Assembly (NCBI GenBank): GCA_023261685.1
Contig: JAHFOM010000047.1
Location: 1-6,377, forward strand
DNA from: Candidatus Moraniibacteriota bacterium
GTDB taxonomy: Bacteria; Patescibacteriota; Minisyncoccia; Moranbacterales; UBA1568
Reading direction: 5' to 3'
DNA length: 6,377 nucleotides
Both the position numbers and the translations under genes were made by a program. The notes beneath the pieces were generated by a model that saw only the letters and a list, made by a program, of their open reading frames with translations, made no database searches and had not been told where the DNA came from. Below, piece after piece: positions 1-5,326 of this stretch (its first letter is position 1; the number at the start of each line of letters is the position of its first letter).

Positions 1-1
1 G

Positions 2-427
2 CTCGATATCAATCCGGAAAAGATCCGCGATGTCATCGGTCCCGGAGGCAAGGTCATCAATCAGATTATCGATGAGACCGGCGTTTCTATCGACATTGAG
101 GATGACGGATCGGTCTTTATCACTTCTACGGATGAAACGGGTGCCGCCAAAGCCGTGGAATGGATCAATAACATCACGCGCGAGGTACAAGCCGGAGAAT
201 TGTTTCAAGCCCGTATCACACGGATTATGAATTTTGGTGCGTTTGCGGAAGTACTGCCGAATCAGGAGGGATTGATTCATATTTCCGAATTAGCAGACAA
301 CCGCGTGGAAAAAGTGGAAGACATCGTCAGTGTCGGTGATATTGTGCCGGTTATCGTCAAGGAAATCGATAGTCAGGGACGCATCAATCTTTCACGCAAA
401 GCCGCGCTCCATCAGATGAATCAATAA
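2..427 (+). CDS. pnp: Polyribonucleotide nucleotidyltransferase (PNPase), C-terminal part
   Basis: This is the last 141 residues of PNPase, the phosphorolytic 3'-to-5' exoribonuclease of cytoplasmic mRNA decay. The gene begins before the window. The fragment opens inside the KH RNA-binding domain (INPEKIRDVIGPGGKVI, with the GPGG form of the GxxG loop). It continues through the end of that domain (EWINNIT) into an S1 domain beginning around ARITRIMNFGAFAEVLPN and finishing at GRINLSRKAAL. KH followed by S1 at the C-terminus is the standard PNPase order. The protein stops soon after S1 (HQMNQ) with almost no tail, unlike enterobacterial PNPase, whose tail binds RNase E. Other S1 proteins have similar S1 domains, but the adjacent KH with this sequence makes PNPase by far the best call. 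The two RNase PH catalytic domains lie outside the window and cannot be checked. An intrinsic terminator follows 46 bases after the stop. Confidence 0.95.
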   Translation, partial: LDINPEKIRDVIGPGGKVINQIIDETGVSIDIEDDGSVFITSTDETGAAKAVEWINNITREVQAGELFQARITRIMNFGAFAEVLPNQEGLIHISELADNRVEKVEDIVSVGDIVPVIVKEIDSQGRINLSRKAALHQMNQ

Positions 428-473
428 GAAAATAGTAAGCGATAGTGCAGGAAGAAAAAAACTGGTGTATACT

Positions 474-506
474 AAGAGGGAGATGGCTCCCTCTTTTTTC
501 TTTTTT
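474..506 (+). terminator. Intrinsic terminator of pnp
   Basis: A perfect 9-bp stem (474-482 with 487-495, core AGAGGGAG/CTCCCTCT) closes on the tetraloop ATGG. It runs directly into a T-rich tract, five T, one C and six T, to 506. It lies 46 bases past the pnp stop and before the next gene's real start. A TATACT hexamer at 468-473 just precedes the stem and could be a -10 box, but I see no good -35 for it. Confidence 0.88.
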
Positions 507-518
507 AATAAAACATAT

Positions 519-1622
519 ATGGCATTCTTGTCATCCACAGACAAACAGTCTTCTCAAAATACCGTCGCGGAACAAGAGGCTTCGTTTGCTCCGGTCATTC
601 GGACTTTAGAGGGCGATCTGAAGAATATCACCGGTGGCCAAAACAAAGAAGACGCTTTCGAACCAAGCAGGGCATCAGTCAATCCGTTCAGTACGGGGAC
701 AGGAGGACAGGCTCAACCGAAACAAGCTCTACCGAAAAATGAAACACCCCACCCGTTCAGCATCACTCCTCCTGTCACTCAAACCAGTCCGACCTTTTCA
801 CCGCCACAAGCGCCGGTTTTGGAGAATGGATTGACTTCGCTTCTTCCCAGTGGAGCGCTTCTCAGTGATCGGCCGGTAACAAGGCATACGCCGGCGTGGA
901 TGTTGTATAGCATCGCTATCGCTGTCGTTTGCGTCGTGTTGGGTGGTGGTGTATGGTATTTTTTCTTCAACCAGGAAAAATCAGCTTCGGAACCGGTTGT
1001 TCCTGTCGATGTTATTGAGAAAAGTTCGGAGACGAACACAAATTTGCCGCCCAAGCAGGCGCCTTTTTCCTTAGATAACCCAAACTACCTTTCTTTCAAC
1101 ACGGAAACCGTTTCTTCTCTCGATATCCGAAAGACTCTCTCCGAGACAGCTGAGCGCATCAAAACAGCCGATATCGACGTGCCGGTAGAGTTTTTTGTCA
1201 CTGATCAGAATAATAACCCGCTTGCCTTCAGCCGCTTCGCTTTTTTGCTTGATCTCAATCTGGACGCCGACCTTCTGGCGCTTACTCAAGAGACATTTTC
1301 CTTGTACGTTTACAATGACGATGGTCGGGTACGCTTCGGTTTGGCTCTTCGTTTCAAGACTATGGAAGCCGCAACAGACCTTCTCACGAAGACAGAGACC
1401 GATATGCCGTATGCTTTGCGGGCACTTATTCTAGAGCCGGGCGTTACTGTTGCCAAGAAATCGATGTTTCGGTCTGCCTCCTATAATCGGTTTGCTGTGC
1501 GCTTTTCCAATATTGATGTCAATCAGAATATCTCGCTTGATTATGCTCTGGATAACAATCGATTGTTCCTCGGGACGAGCAAGAATACATTGAGAGTGCT
1601 GTTGGATACTTACGCACGGTAG
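519..1622 (+). CDS. Single-pass membrane protein of unknown function
   Basis: I do not recognise a family. From the ATG at 519 the protein is 367 residues. Residues 1-120 are hydrophilic, low in complexity and rich in Pro, Ser, Thr and Gln (for example PPVTQTSPTFSPPQAP). A single hydrophobic helix spans about 127-150 (WMLYSIAIAVVCVVLGGGVWYFFF), preceded by R and H residues. A linker containing PVVPVDV and NLPPK follows, then a probably folded domain of about 190 residues (around 178-367) ending NRLFLGTSKNTLRVLLDTYAR. There is no cleavable signal peptide. By the positive-inside rule the N-terminus is cytoplasmic and the C-terminal domain outside. An in-frame GTG at 465 and ATG at 483 would extend the ORF, but both lie within or before the pnp terminator, so 519 is preferred. 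A TTTAAT hexamer at 504-509 could be a -10 giving a leader of only a few bases. No Shine-Dalgarno sequence is visible. Confidence 0.8.
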   Translation: MAFLSSTDKQSSQNTVAEQEASFAPVIRTLEGDLKNITGGQNKEDAFEPSRASVNPFSTGTGGQAQPKQALPKNETPHPFSITPPVTQTSPTFSPPQAPVLENGLTSLLPSGALLSDRPVTRHTPAWMLYSIAIAVVCVVLGGGVWYFFFNQEKSASEPVVPVDVIEKSSETNTNLPPKQAPFSLDNPNYLSFNTETVSSLDIRKTLSETAERIKTADIDVPVEFFVTDQNNNPLAFSRFAFLLDLNLDADLLALTQETFSLYVYNDDGRVRFGLALRFKTMEAATDLLTKTETDMPYALRALILEPGVTVAKKSMFRSASYNRFAVRFSNIDVNQNISLDYALDNNRLFLGTSKNTLRVLLDTYAR

Positions 1623-1641
1623 AAAAGGCTCTTTTGGGGCA

Positions 1642-1714
1642 AAAAAAGAGTGAGAAAAAAAGTCGGCGATTTATTTTTTCTAGAAAAAAAGAGAAAAAAT
1701 AAAAAAGAGTGAGA
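1642..1714. repeat. Purine-rich spacer with a 14-bp direct repeat and an A/T palindrome
   Basis: The spacer after the membrane-protein gene is strongly purine-biased on the + strand. AAAAAAGAGTGAGA occurs at 1642-1655 and again at 1701-1714. Between the copies lies the perfect palindrome TTTTTTCTAGAAAAAA (1674-1689). I see no convincing terminator for the upstream gene here. Low complexity could explain the repeat. Confidence 0.45.
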
Positions 1715-1760
1715 CAAGACAAAAAAATGCCGAAAACAAAGCTCGGAGGAGCGATATGAA

Positions 1761-1789
1761 TTGACGAAGGCTATTTTTTCTGCTATAAT
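1761..1789 (+). promoter_or_regulatory. Strong sigma70-type promoter driving the large RNA
   Basis: The -35 box TTGACG (1761-1766) and -10 box TATAAT (1784-1789) are separated by exactly 17 bases, and the -10 is preceded by TGC, which adds the extended -10 element. This is the best promoter in the window. The predicted transcription start is about 1796. No credible ORF with a start signal follows it, which points to an RNA product. Confidence 0.85.
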
Positions 1790-1864
1790 GAATTTGTAGT
1801 CAGTTGAACTTTTACAACTTTCCTTCACAATCTCATTGCTCTCGGGTAATGGGAGAACGTTTTC

Positions 1865-1924
1865 GAACAGTGAAAGAACTCTTACTCACAATCAATCATT
1901 GCGAAGAGAGTTCTTTCACTGTTC
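1865..1924 (+). repeat. Perfect 18-bp inverted repeat with 24-nt loop
   Basis: GAACAGTGAAAGAACTCT (1865-1882) is matched exactly by its reverse complement at 1907-1924. The loop, 1883-1906, could form a small CAAT/ATTG helix of its own. No T-tract follows, so it is not a terminator. It is the longest uninterrupted helix in the window and lies within the proposed RNA. Confidence 0.9.
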
Positions 1925-2320
1925 AAGTGTTCGGACCAACGTGTCCGAGCCGCTCCGCCCTAACACGGAGACCAAAAACAAAAACAAAAGTTCCTCCTGA
2001 AAAATAAAAACCGCAGGAGAAAAACAAAAAGAAACAAAAAATCGTTCTTTCAAAAAATCAAAGGCCAAGTGCCAGAGAACGGTGAAGGGAGAAGTAGTTG
2101 AACGTTAGGACAACTGCGAAAACTGGTGCAAGTGCACAAACTACAGGAATGTGAAATGGATTACTGATGCTTTCTCACCCGGAGCTAGGTAACCAACATG
2201 CCTGTTGGCACATGCAAGTTCGGGCGTTACAGCCAAATATTTTATATTATGGGCGTCGTAACGCCCGACACCAACATTTTGTTCGGTGATCGGGCTACAG
2301 AGTGAAGCAAGAGAGATAAC

Positions 2321-2343
2321 AATGGCTGAGAGGCCGTTTTTTT
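2321..2343 (+). terminator. Intrinsic terminator of the large RNA
   Basis: A 7-bp stem (AATGGCT 2321-2327 with GGCCGTT 2332-2338, two G-U pairs) is capped by the GNRA tetraloop GAGA. It is followed by T residues to 2343, seven consecutive T counting two in the stem. It lies about 110 bases before yraN, so it closes the preceding transcript and is not a leader of yraN. Confidence 0.8.
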
Positions 2344-2431
2344 GTTGTTTGTTCACGAGAATTTGAGTGGTTACGAATCCTATTTTGTATTTTCTATTGA
2401 AAACAACCTTACTCACACACCTTTTGATTTT

Positions 2432-2440
2432 TGATATGAT
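2432..2440 (+). promoter_or_regulatory. Extended -10 promoter of yraN
   Basis: TGA followed by TATGAT (2435-2440) is a good extended -10 element. No clear -35 is visible at the usual spacing, which extended -10 promoters tolerate. Transcription would start around 2447, leaving about six bases before the ATG at 2453. A second hexamer, TATAGT (2443-2448), is an alternative -10 that would put the start at the ATG itself. Confidence 0.5.
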
Positions 2441-2452
2441 ACTATAGTATGT

Positions 2453-2842
2453 ATGGGAACATTTTTGATACAATCTGGTCTGGGATCATTAGGTGAGGAA
2501 TTGGGATGTCGCTACCTGAAAGAAAAAGGCTACAAGATACTCGCGACGAATTATTGCAATACTTCCGGACGACGTATGGGGGAAATTGATATCGTGGCAC
2601 AAAAAGGGAAGGTTATAGTCTTCGTGGAGGTAAAGACGCGCCTCAAATCAGACAAAGATGATGTGTTGCCGGAAGCGGGTATCACACCGGAGAAACTGCG
2701 GAAATTGGAACGCATCGCAGGGCATTACCTCCGGGAAAAGGGTTTTCTGTCGTCCGCATACCACTTTGATGCTCTGGCCATCTTGTATGATCAGACTGAA
2801 AAGAAGGCTTCTATACGGCATTTGGAGCATATATTTTTCTGA
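2453..2842 (+). CDS. yraN: YraN/UPF0102 family endonuclease-fold protein
   Basis: This 129-residue protein has the family's usual length of about 120 and its conserved blocks. These are GSLGEELGCRYLKEKGYKIL near the N-terminus, then GEIDIVA (residues 43-49), then VFVEVKTR (56-63), and HFDALAI (104-110). D46, E59 and K61 form the PD-(D/E)XK nuclease core (D, then ExK), so the catalytic set looks intact. The family is predicted to act on DNA in the cytoplasm and is often linked with comM and dprA. Its precise substrate is poorly defined in general. There is no Shine-Dalgarno sequence. The ATG at 2453 lies only a few bases after a likely extended -10, so the message is probably leaderless or nearly so. 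A GC hairpin terminator candidate begins at the base after the stop. Confidence 0.9.
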   Translation: MGTFLIQSGLGSLGEELGCRYLKEKGYKILATNYCNTSGRRMGEIDIVAQKGKVIVFVEVKTRLKSDKDDVLPEAGITPEKLRKLERIAGHYLREKGFLSSAYHFDALAILYDQTEKKASIRHLEHIFF

Positions 2843-2870
2843 GGGGCTTGCCCCGTTTTTTGTAACGGGG
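2843..2870 (+). terminator. Terminator after yraN with two overlapping, exclusive hairpins
   Basis: GGGG (2843-2846) pairs with CCCC (2851-2854) around a CTTG tetraloop, followed by G and six T, a compact intrinsic terminator. The same CCCC, within CCCCGTT (2851-2857), can instead pair with AACGGGG (2864-2870) over a 6-base loop, which would bury part of the T-tract. The two structures cannot coexist. Confidence 0.65.
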
Positions 2871-2899
2871 CTGGACGCTCCCTCCTTTTTCTGTTACCC

Positions 2900-2929
2900 T
2901 TGAAAAAAGAGGTAATTTTTTGAAATAAT
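2900..2929 (+). promoter_or_regulatory. Promoter of the dksA-like gene, start site at the ATG
   Basis: TTGAAA (2900-2905) and AATAAT (2924-2929) are 18 bases apart, with TGA directly before the -10 as an extended element. The predicted start site is about 2936, next to the ATG at 2937, which implies a leaderless message. Confidence 0.6.
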
Positions 2930-2936
2930 AAGAGCT

Positions 2937-3281
2937 ATGGCACTGGACACGGCACTTCTCGCAGTATTGAAAGAAAAACTTCTCGAAGAAAAGTCTCGTC
3001 TTGAAGCTGAGCTTGGTCGTTTTGCCAAATCGACTGGTGTAGAGGGCAGCTACGAAACTCAGATTGAAAATATCGGCACTGATCCGGATGAAAATGCTAC
3101 GGAAGTCGAAGGATATGTGGACAATCTTGCTCTAGAAAACAATTTGGAGGGACAACTGAGAGATGTTACCGATGCTTTGCATAAGATGGAACAGGGGACG
3201 TACGGGATATGTGAGAATACTAGCAAGGAAATCAACCCAGAACGACTGAAAGTCTATCCTGCCGCTCGGACTGAGATTTAA
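2937..3281 (+). CDS. DksA/TraR family transcription regulator with degenerate zinc finger
   Basis: This 114-residue protein has the DksA/TraR plan. An N-terminal coiled-coil hairpin (LLAVLKEKLLEEKSRLEAEL) is followed by an acidic segment, IGTDPDENATEVEGYVDNLALE (residues 46-67), a second helix (LEGQLRDVTDALHKMEQG) and a finger-like end YGICENTSKEINPERLKVYPAARTEI (89-114). Family members bind RNA polymerase in the secondary channel and tune transcription, often with ppGpp. The usual C-x2-C...C-x2-C set is reduced to C92. T95 replaces the second Cys, E113 replaces the third, and the chain ends before the fourth. Cys-poor relatives with the same YGIC-x2-T start are known in other bacteria, so this is probably a functional zinc-free fold and not decay. 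A gene for an LspA-like protein follows 12 bases later, probably cotranscribed. Confidence 0.87.
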   Translation: MALDTALLAVLKEKLLEEKSRLEAELGRFAKSTGVEGSYETQIENIGTDPDENATEVEGYVDNLALENNLEGQLRDVTDALHKMEQGTYGICENTSKEINPERLKVYPAARTEI

Positions 3282-3293
3282 GCGTTTTGTATT

Positions 3294-3716
3294 ATGAGGC
3301 TGCGGAAAGTATTTCGATTGATGCTTTTTGCGGCCTTTTTTCTTTGGCTTCACTTCTGGTTGCGTTTCTCCTTCGGCAATGTGGCGGACTTAGGTGGAGT
3401 TTGTAATCGGGGTGGACCGTTTGGCGTGTCCTTGCCTTTGTGGCTGCTCTCCACAGCAGGTATGATAGGAGGCGCTTTCCTTCTTACTCTGTGGTGGCGG
3501 GAAAATACCCTGAAATCAGAGTGGCCGTGGATACTGATTCTTATCGGAGGTATAGGAAATCTCTTGGAGCGGACGCTTTTTGGCTGTATTATGGACTATA
3601 TAGTCCTGCCATTCTTCCCGGTATTCAATCTGGCTGATGTTTTGCTGACTGTCGGAGTTATCGGTGTCTTAATGGAAAAAGTAAAAATCAAAATGAAAAA
3701 TGACAGTGTAAAATGA
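3294..3716 (+). CDS. lspA: Lipoprotein signal peptidase (signal peptidase II), divergent
   Basis: This 140-residue polytopic membrane protein cleaves signal peptides of lipoproteins within the membrane. Hydrophobic segments lie at about 8-27, 47-67, 78-91 and 103-126. Family blocks are N-x-G-x-x-FG (N38, G40, F43, G44), GGIGNLLER (85-93), the first catalytic Asp in IMDY (D101) and FNLAD (111-115) with the second catalytic Asp, D115. Both aspartates are therefore present. Two differences stand out. The Asp of the usual GNxxDR is Glu (E92), and the DQ motif normally found after the first helix is missing, with LHFWLRFSF at that place. It is also shorter than the typical 155-170 residues. The last ten residues (KIKMKNDSVK) are encoded inside an A/T-rich inverted repeat. 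There is no Shine-Dalgarno sequence. The start is 12 bases after the dksA-like stop, suggesting one operon. Confidence 0.87.
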   Translation: MRLRKVFRLMLFAAFFLWLHFWLRFSFGNVADLGGVCNRGGPFGVSLPLWLLSTAGMIGGAFLLTLWWRENTLKSEWPWILILIGGIGNLLERTLFGCIMDYIVLPFFPVFNLADVLLTVGVIGVLMEKVKIKMKNDSVK

Positions 3717-3777
3717 AAAACTTAAAGCTGAAACAATTTTTAGATTTTTATCTGTAGTTTTGTATTTTGATTTTTAC
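3681..3777. repeat. 33-bp imperfect inverted repeat across the lspA 3' end
   Basis: GTAAAAATCAAAAT (3681-3694) is exactly complementary to 3764-3777. The arms extend imperfectly to 3713 and 3745, with about 26 of 33 positions matching and a 31-nt centre. The left arm encodes the LspA C-terminus and the right arm ends 17 bases before the comM ATG. The transcript would form a long A-U-rich stem-loop, perhaps protecting the lspA 3' end or attenuating read-through into comM. No clean T-tract follows, so I do not call it a terminator. Confidence 0.7.
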
Positions 3778-3794
3778 CTTTTGATTTACTTTGT

Positions 3795-5318
3795 ATGTCC
3801 GCTACCGTGTACTCCGCCGCGACCATTGGCCTCGAAAGCGTGGCTGTAGAAGTGGAAGTAGATGTCTTGCCCGCGGGACTACATCATTTCACGCTGGTCG
3901 GATTGCCGGACACCGCTATCAAGGAATCGCGCGATCGCGTGAGCTCTGCCCTCAAAAACAGCGGATTCAAGCCGCCGCATCAGTGCGGACGCGTGACGGT
4001 GAACTTGGCGCCGGCTGACCTGCCGAAAAATACGCCGATCTATGACCTGCCGATGGCGCTCGGGTTTTTGCTCGCGACGGAACAGTTGTCATTCGATCAT
4101 CGGAAAAAACTTTTTATCGGTGAGCTGGCGCTCGATGGAAGCGTGCGGCGGGTGCAGGGAGTCCTGCCAATCGCGCTTTTCGCCAAAGAAAAACATTTCA
4201 CGGAGATGTATGTGCCAGAAGACAACGCCTATGAGGCTGGACTGGTCGAGGACATCGATGTTATTCCAGTGAAAAATCTCTTTGACCTTGCCAAACATTT
4301 GAGTGGCGAGGTACGCATAGCGCCCTTGGTACGGGAGCCAGTGGTTTTTGCTATGGAAGAGAATGAAGCGCTCGATATGGCGTACGTATTGGGACAAGAA
4401 CACGCCAAGCGAGCCCTCGAAATCGCAGCGGCGGGCGGACACAACACGCTTTTCATCGGACCGCCGGGATCCGGCAAGACCCTGCTCGCCAAGACCCTGC
4501 CGACGATTCTGCCGCGGTTGGATATGGAGGAAAGTTTGGAAATCACCAAGATATTTTCGATTGCCGGACGTTTAGCGAAAGATAAATCACTCATCACCAC
4601 GCGTCCGTTTCGTTCTCCTCATCACACGGCGAGCGCCGTATCACTCGTCGGAGGCGGATCCTATCCTCGGCCCGGAGAAATCAGTCTGGCACACCGCGGT
4701 GTATTGTTCCTCGATGAATTCGCGGAGTTCTCTCGGCCAGTGCTCGAGAACTTGCGCCAACCGCTTGAAGATGGAGAGATTACCGTCTCGCGTGCCAAAG
4801 GATCGCTCTATTTTCCGGCACGTTTTATGTTGGTCGCCGCGATGAACCCCTGTCCGTGCGGGCATAGTGGTGATCCGGAACGCGTCTGCTCGTGCTCGCC
4901 CTTTCAGGTGGCGCGTTATCGACAGAAAATTTCCGGACCGATTCTTGATCGGATCGATCTGCACATCGATGTGCCGCGCGTGAAATTCGAGAAGCTGGAA
5001 GGAAAGAATACCGGCGCCGAAAAGAGCAGTGCCATTCGCGCTCGCGTAGAAAGCGCCCGCGCCGTGCAAAAAGAACGCTTCAGAGACAAGACGTGTCGGA
5101 CGAACGCGGAAATGACCAGTCAGATGGTCAAGGAATTCTGCGCGCTCAATCCGGAAACGAGAGAGATACTGAAGAACGCCGTGACGCAGATGAAGCTCTC
5201 CGCGCGTGCCTATATGCGGATTTTGAAAGTGGCACGGACAATCGCCGATCTCGCACAATCTTCCACTGTCGAAGTGTCGCACTTAGCCGAAGCCCTCCAG
5301 TACCGGTTTAAAGAGTAA
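3795..5318 (+). CDS. comM: ComM/YifB family AAA+ ATPase (Mg-chelatase-like)
   Basis: This 507-residue protein is full length for the family. The N-terminal ComM domain (1-165) opens MSATVYSAATIGLESVAVEV and contains FTLVGLPDTAIKESRDRV, VTVNLAPADLPK and YDLPMALG. The AAA+ module has Walker A GPPGSGKT (222-229), RSPHHTAS (273-280), Walker B GVLFLDEF (302-309), NPCPCG (351-356), CSC (365-367) and GPILDRIDL (381-389). The C-terminal Mg-chelatase-type helical domain contains LSARAYMRILKVARTIADL (468-486). ComM of naturally transformable bacteria is a hexameric helicase that promotes branch migration when incoming DNA is integrated, and it is not a metal chelatase. All ATPase motifs look intact. 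The gene lies 78 bases after lspA, behind the inverted repeat. There is no Shine-Dalgarno sequence and no promoter I can defend. yraN in the same cluster supports a role in DNA uptake or recombination. Confidence 0.95.
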   Translation: MSATVYSAATIGLESVAVEVEVDVLPAGLHHFTLVGLPDTAIKESRDRVSSALKNSGFKPPHQCGRVTVNLAPADLPKNTPIYDLPMALGFLLATEQLSFDHRKKLFIGELALDGSVRRVQGVLPIALFAKEKHFTEMYVPEDNAYEAGLVEDIDVIPVKNLFDLAKHLSGEVRIAPLVREPVVFAMEENEALDMAYVLGQEHAKRALEIAAAGGHNTLFIGPPGSGKTLLAKTLPTILPRLDMEESLEITKIFSIAGRLAKDKSLITTRPFRSPHHTASAVSLVGGGSYPRPGEISLAHRGVLFLDEFAEFSRPVLENLRQPLEDGEITVSRAKGSLYFPARFMLVAAMNPCPCGHSGDPERVCSCSPFQVARYRQKISGPILDRIDLHIDVPRVKFEKLEGKNTGAEKSSAIRARVESARAVQKERFRDKTCRTNAEMTSQMVKEFCALNPETREILKNAVTQMKLSARAYMRILKVARTIADLAQSSTVEVSHLAEALQYRFKE

Positions 5319-5326
5319 TGGAGGAT

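Larger units (their letters stand above)
1796..2343 (+). ncRNA. Putative large structured non-coding RNA, class unknown
   Basis: The roughly 548-nt transcript is bounded by a near-consensus promoter and an intrinsic terminator and contains no credible coding frame. Hairpins that can be read directly include 1802-1806/1815-1819; 1834-1839/1846-1851; a perfect 18-bp stem 1865-1882/1907-1924; 1931-1936/1943-1948; 1953-1957/1966-1970; 1994-1999/2014-2019; 2041-2048/2076-2083 (one G-U pair); 2094-2099/2139-2144 enclosing 2126-2129/2134-2137; 2193-2198/2203-2208; a perfect 10-bp stem 2221-2230/2258-2267; and 2269-2275/2281-2288 with one bulge. A-rich linkers around 1972-1989, 2000-2010 and 2020-2040 separate the left hairpins. 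Some pairings compete: 2178-2183 with 2219-2224, and 2263-2267 with 2291-2295, both against the 10-bp stem. I looked for hallmarks of RNase P RNA, tmRNA, SRP RNA and 6S RNA and found no convincing match. Promoter, stems and terminator are seen; that the RNA acts as RNA is inferred. Confidence 0.7.

Noticed and set aside
155..427. Stand-alone 90-residue S1-domain protein
   Set aside because: The frame is open from the left edge and the upstream codons encode a KH domain, so this is the end of PNPase.
1865..1924. Terminal inverted repeats of an insertion sequence
   Set aside because: The arms are only 24 bases apart with no transposase between or beside them and no target-site duplication visible.
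2161..2200. Similarity of CACCCGGAGC to the conserved CCCGGAGCAAGG segment of RNase P RNA, plus a GTGCCA-GAGAA stretch at about 2070 in the expected order
   Set aside because: The invariant 5' element GAGGAAAGTC and the 3' ACAGAAC partner of helix P4 are not found in the expected places, and the GCAAG that should follow is CTAGG. A very divergent RNase P RNA is not fully excluded; a covariance-model search would decide.
1796..2343. tmRNA
   Set aside because: There is no tRNA-like acceptor end with CCA, no T-loop motif of the GGTTCGA type near the 3' end, and no short reading frame ending in an Ala-rich tag that I can defend.
2141..2473. Minus-strand ORF of 110 codons
   Set aside because: It lies across the RNA 3' region, its terminator and the yraN promoter, resembles no protein family and would overlap the yraN start. 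It is best explained as the complement of structured RNA sequence.
2420..3787. Shared CCTTTTGATTT (2420-2430 and 3777-3787) upstream of yraN and comM as a common operator
   Set aside because: The distances to the two start codons differ widely (about 22 versus 7 bases) and the motif is low complexity.
4641..5282. Minus-strand ORF of 213 codons opposite comM
   Set aside because: The + strand encodes an intact, motif-complete ComM in this region, so the reverse frame is a shadow.
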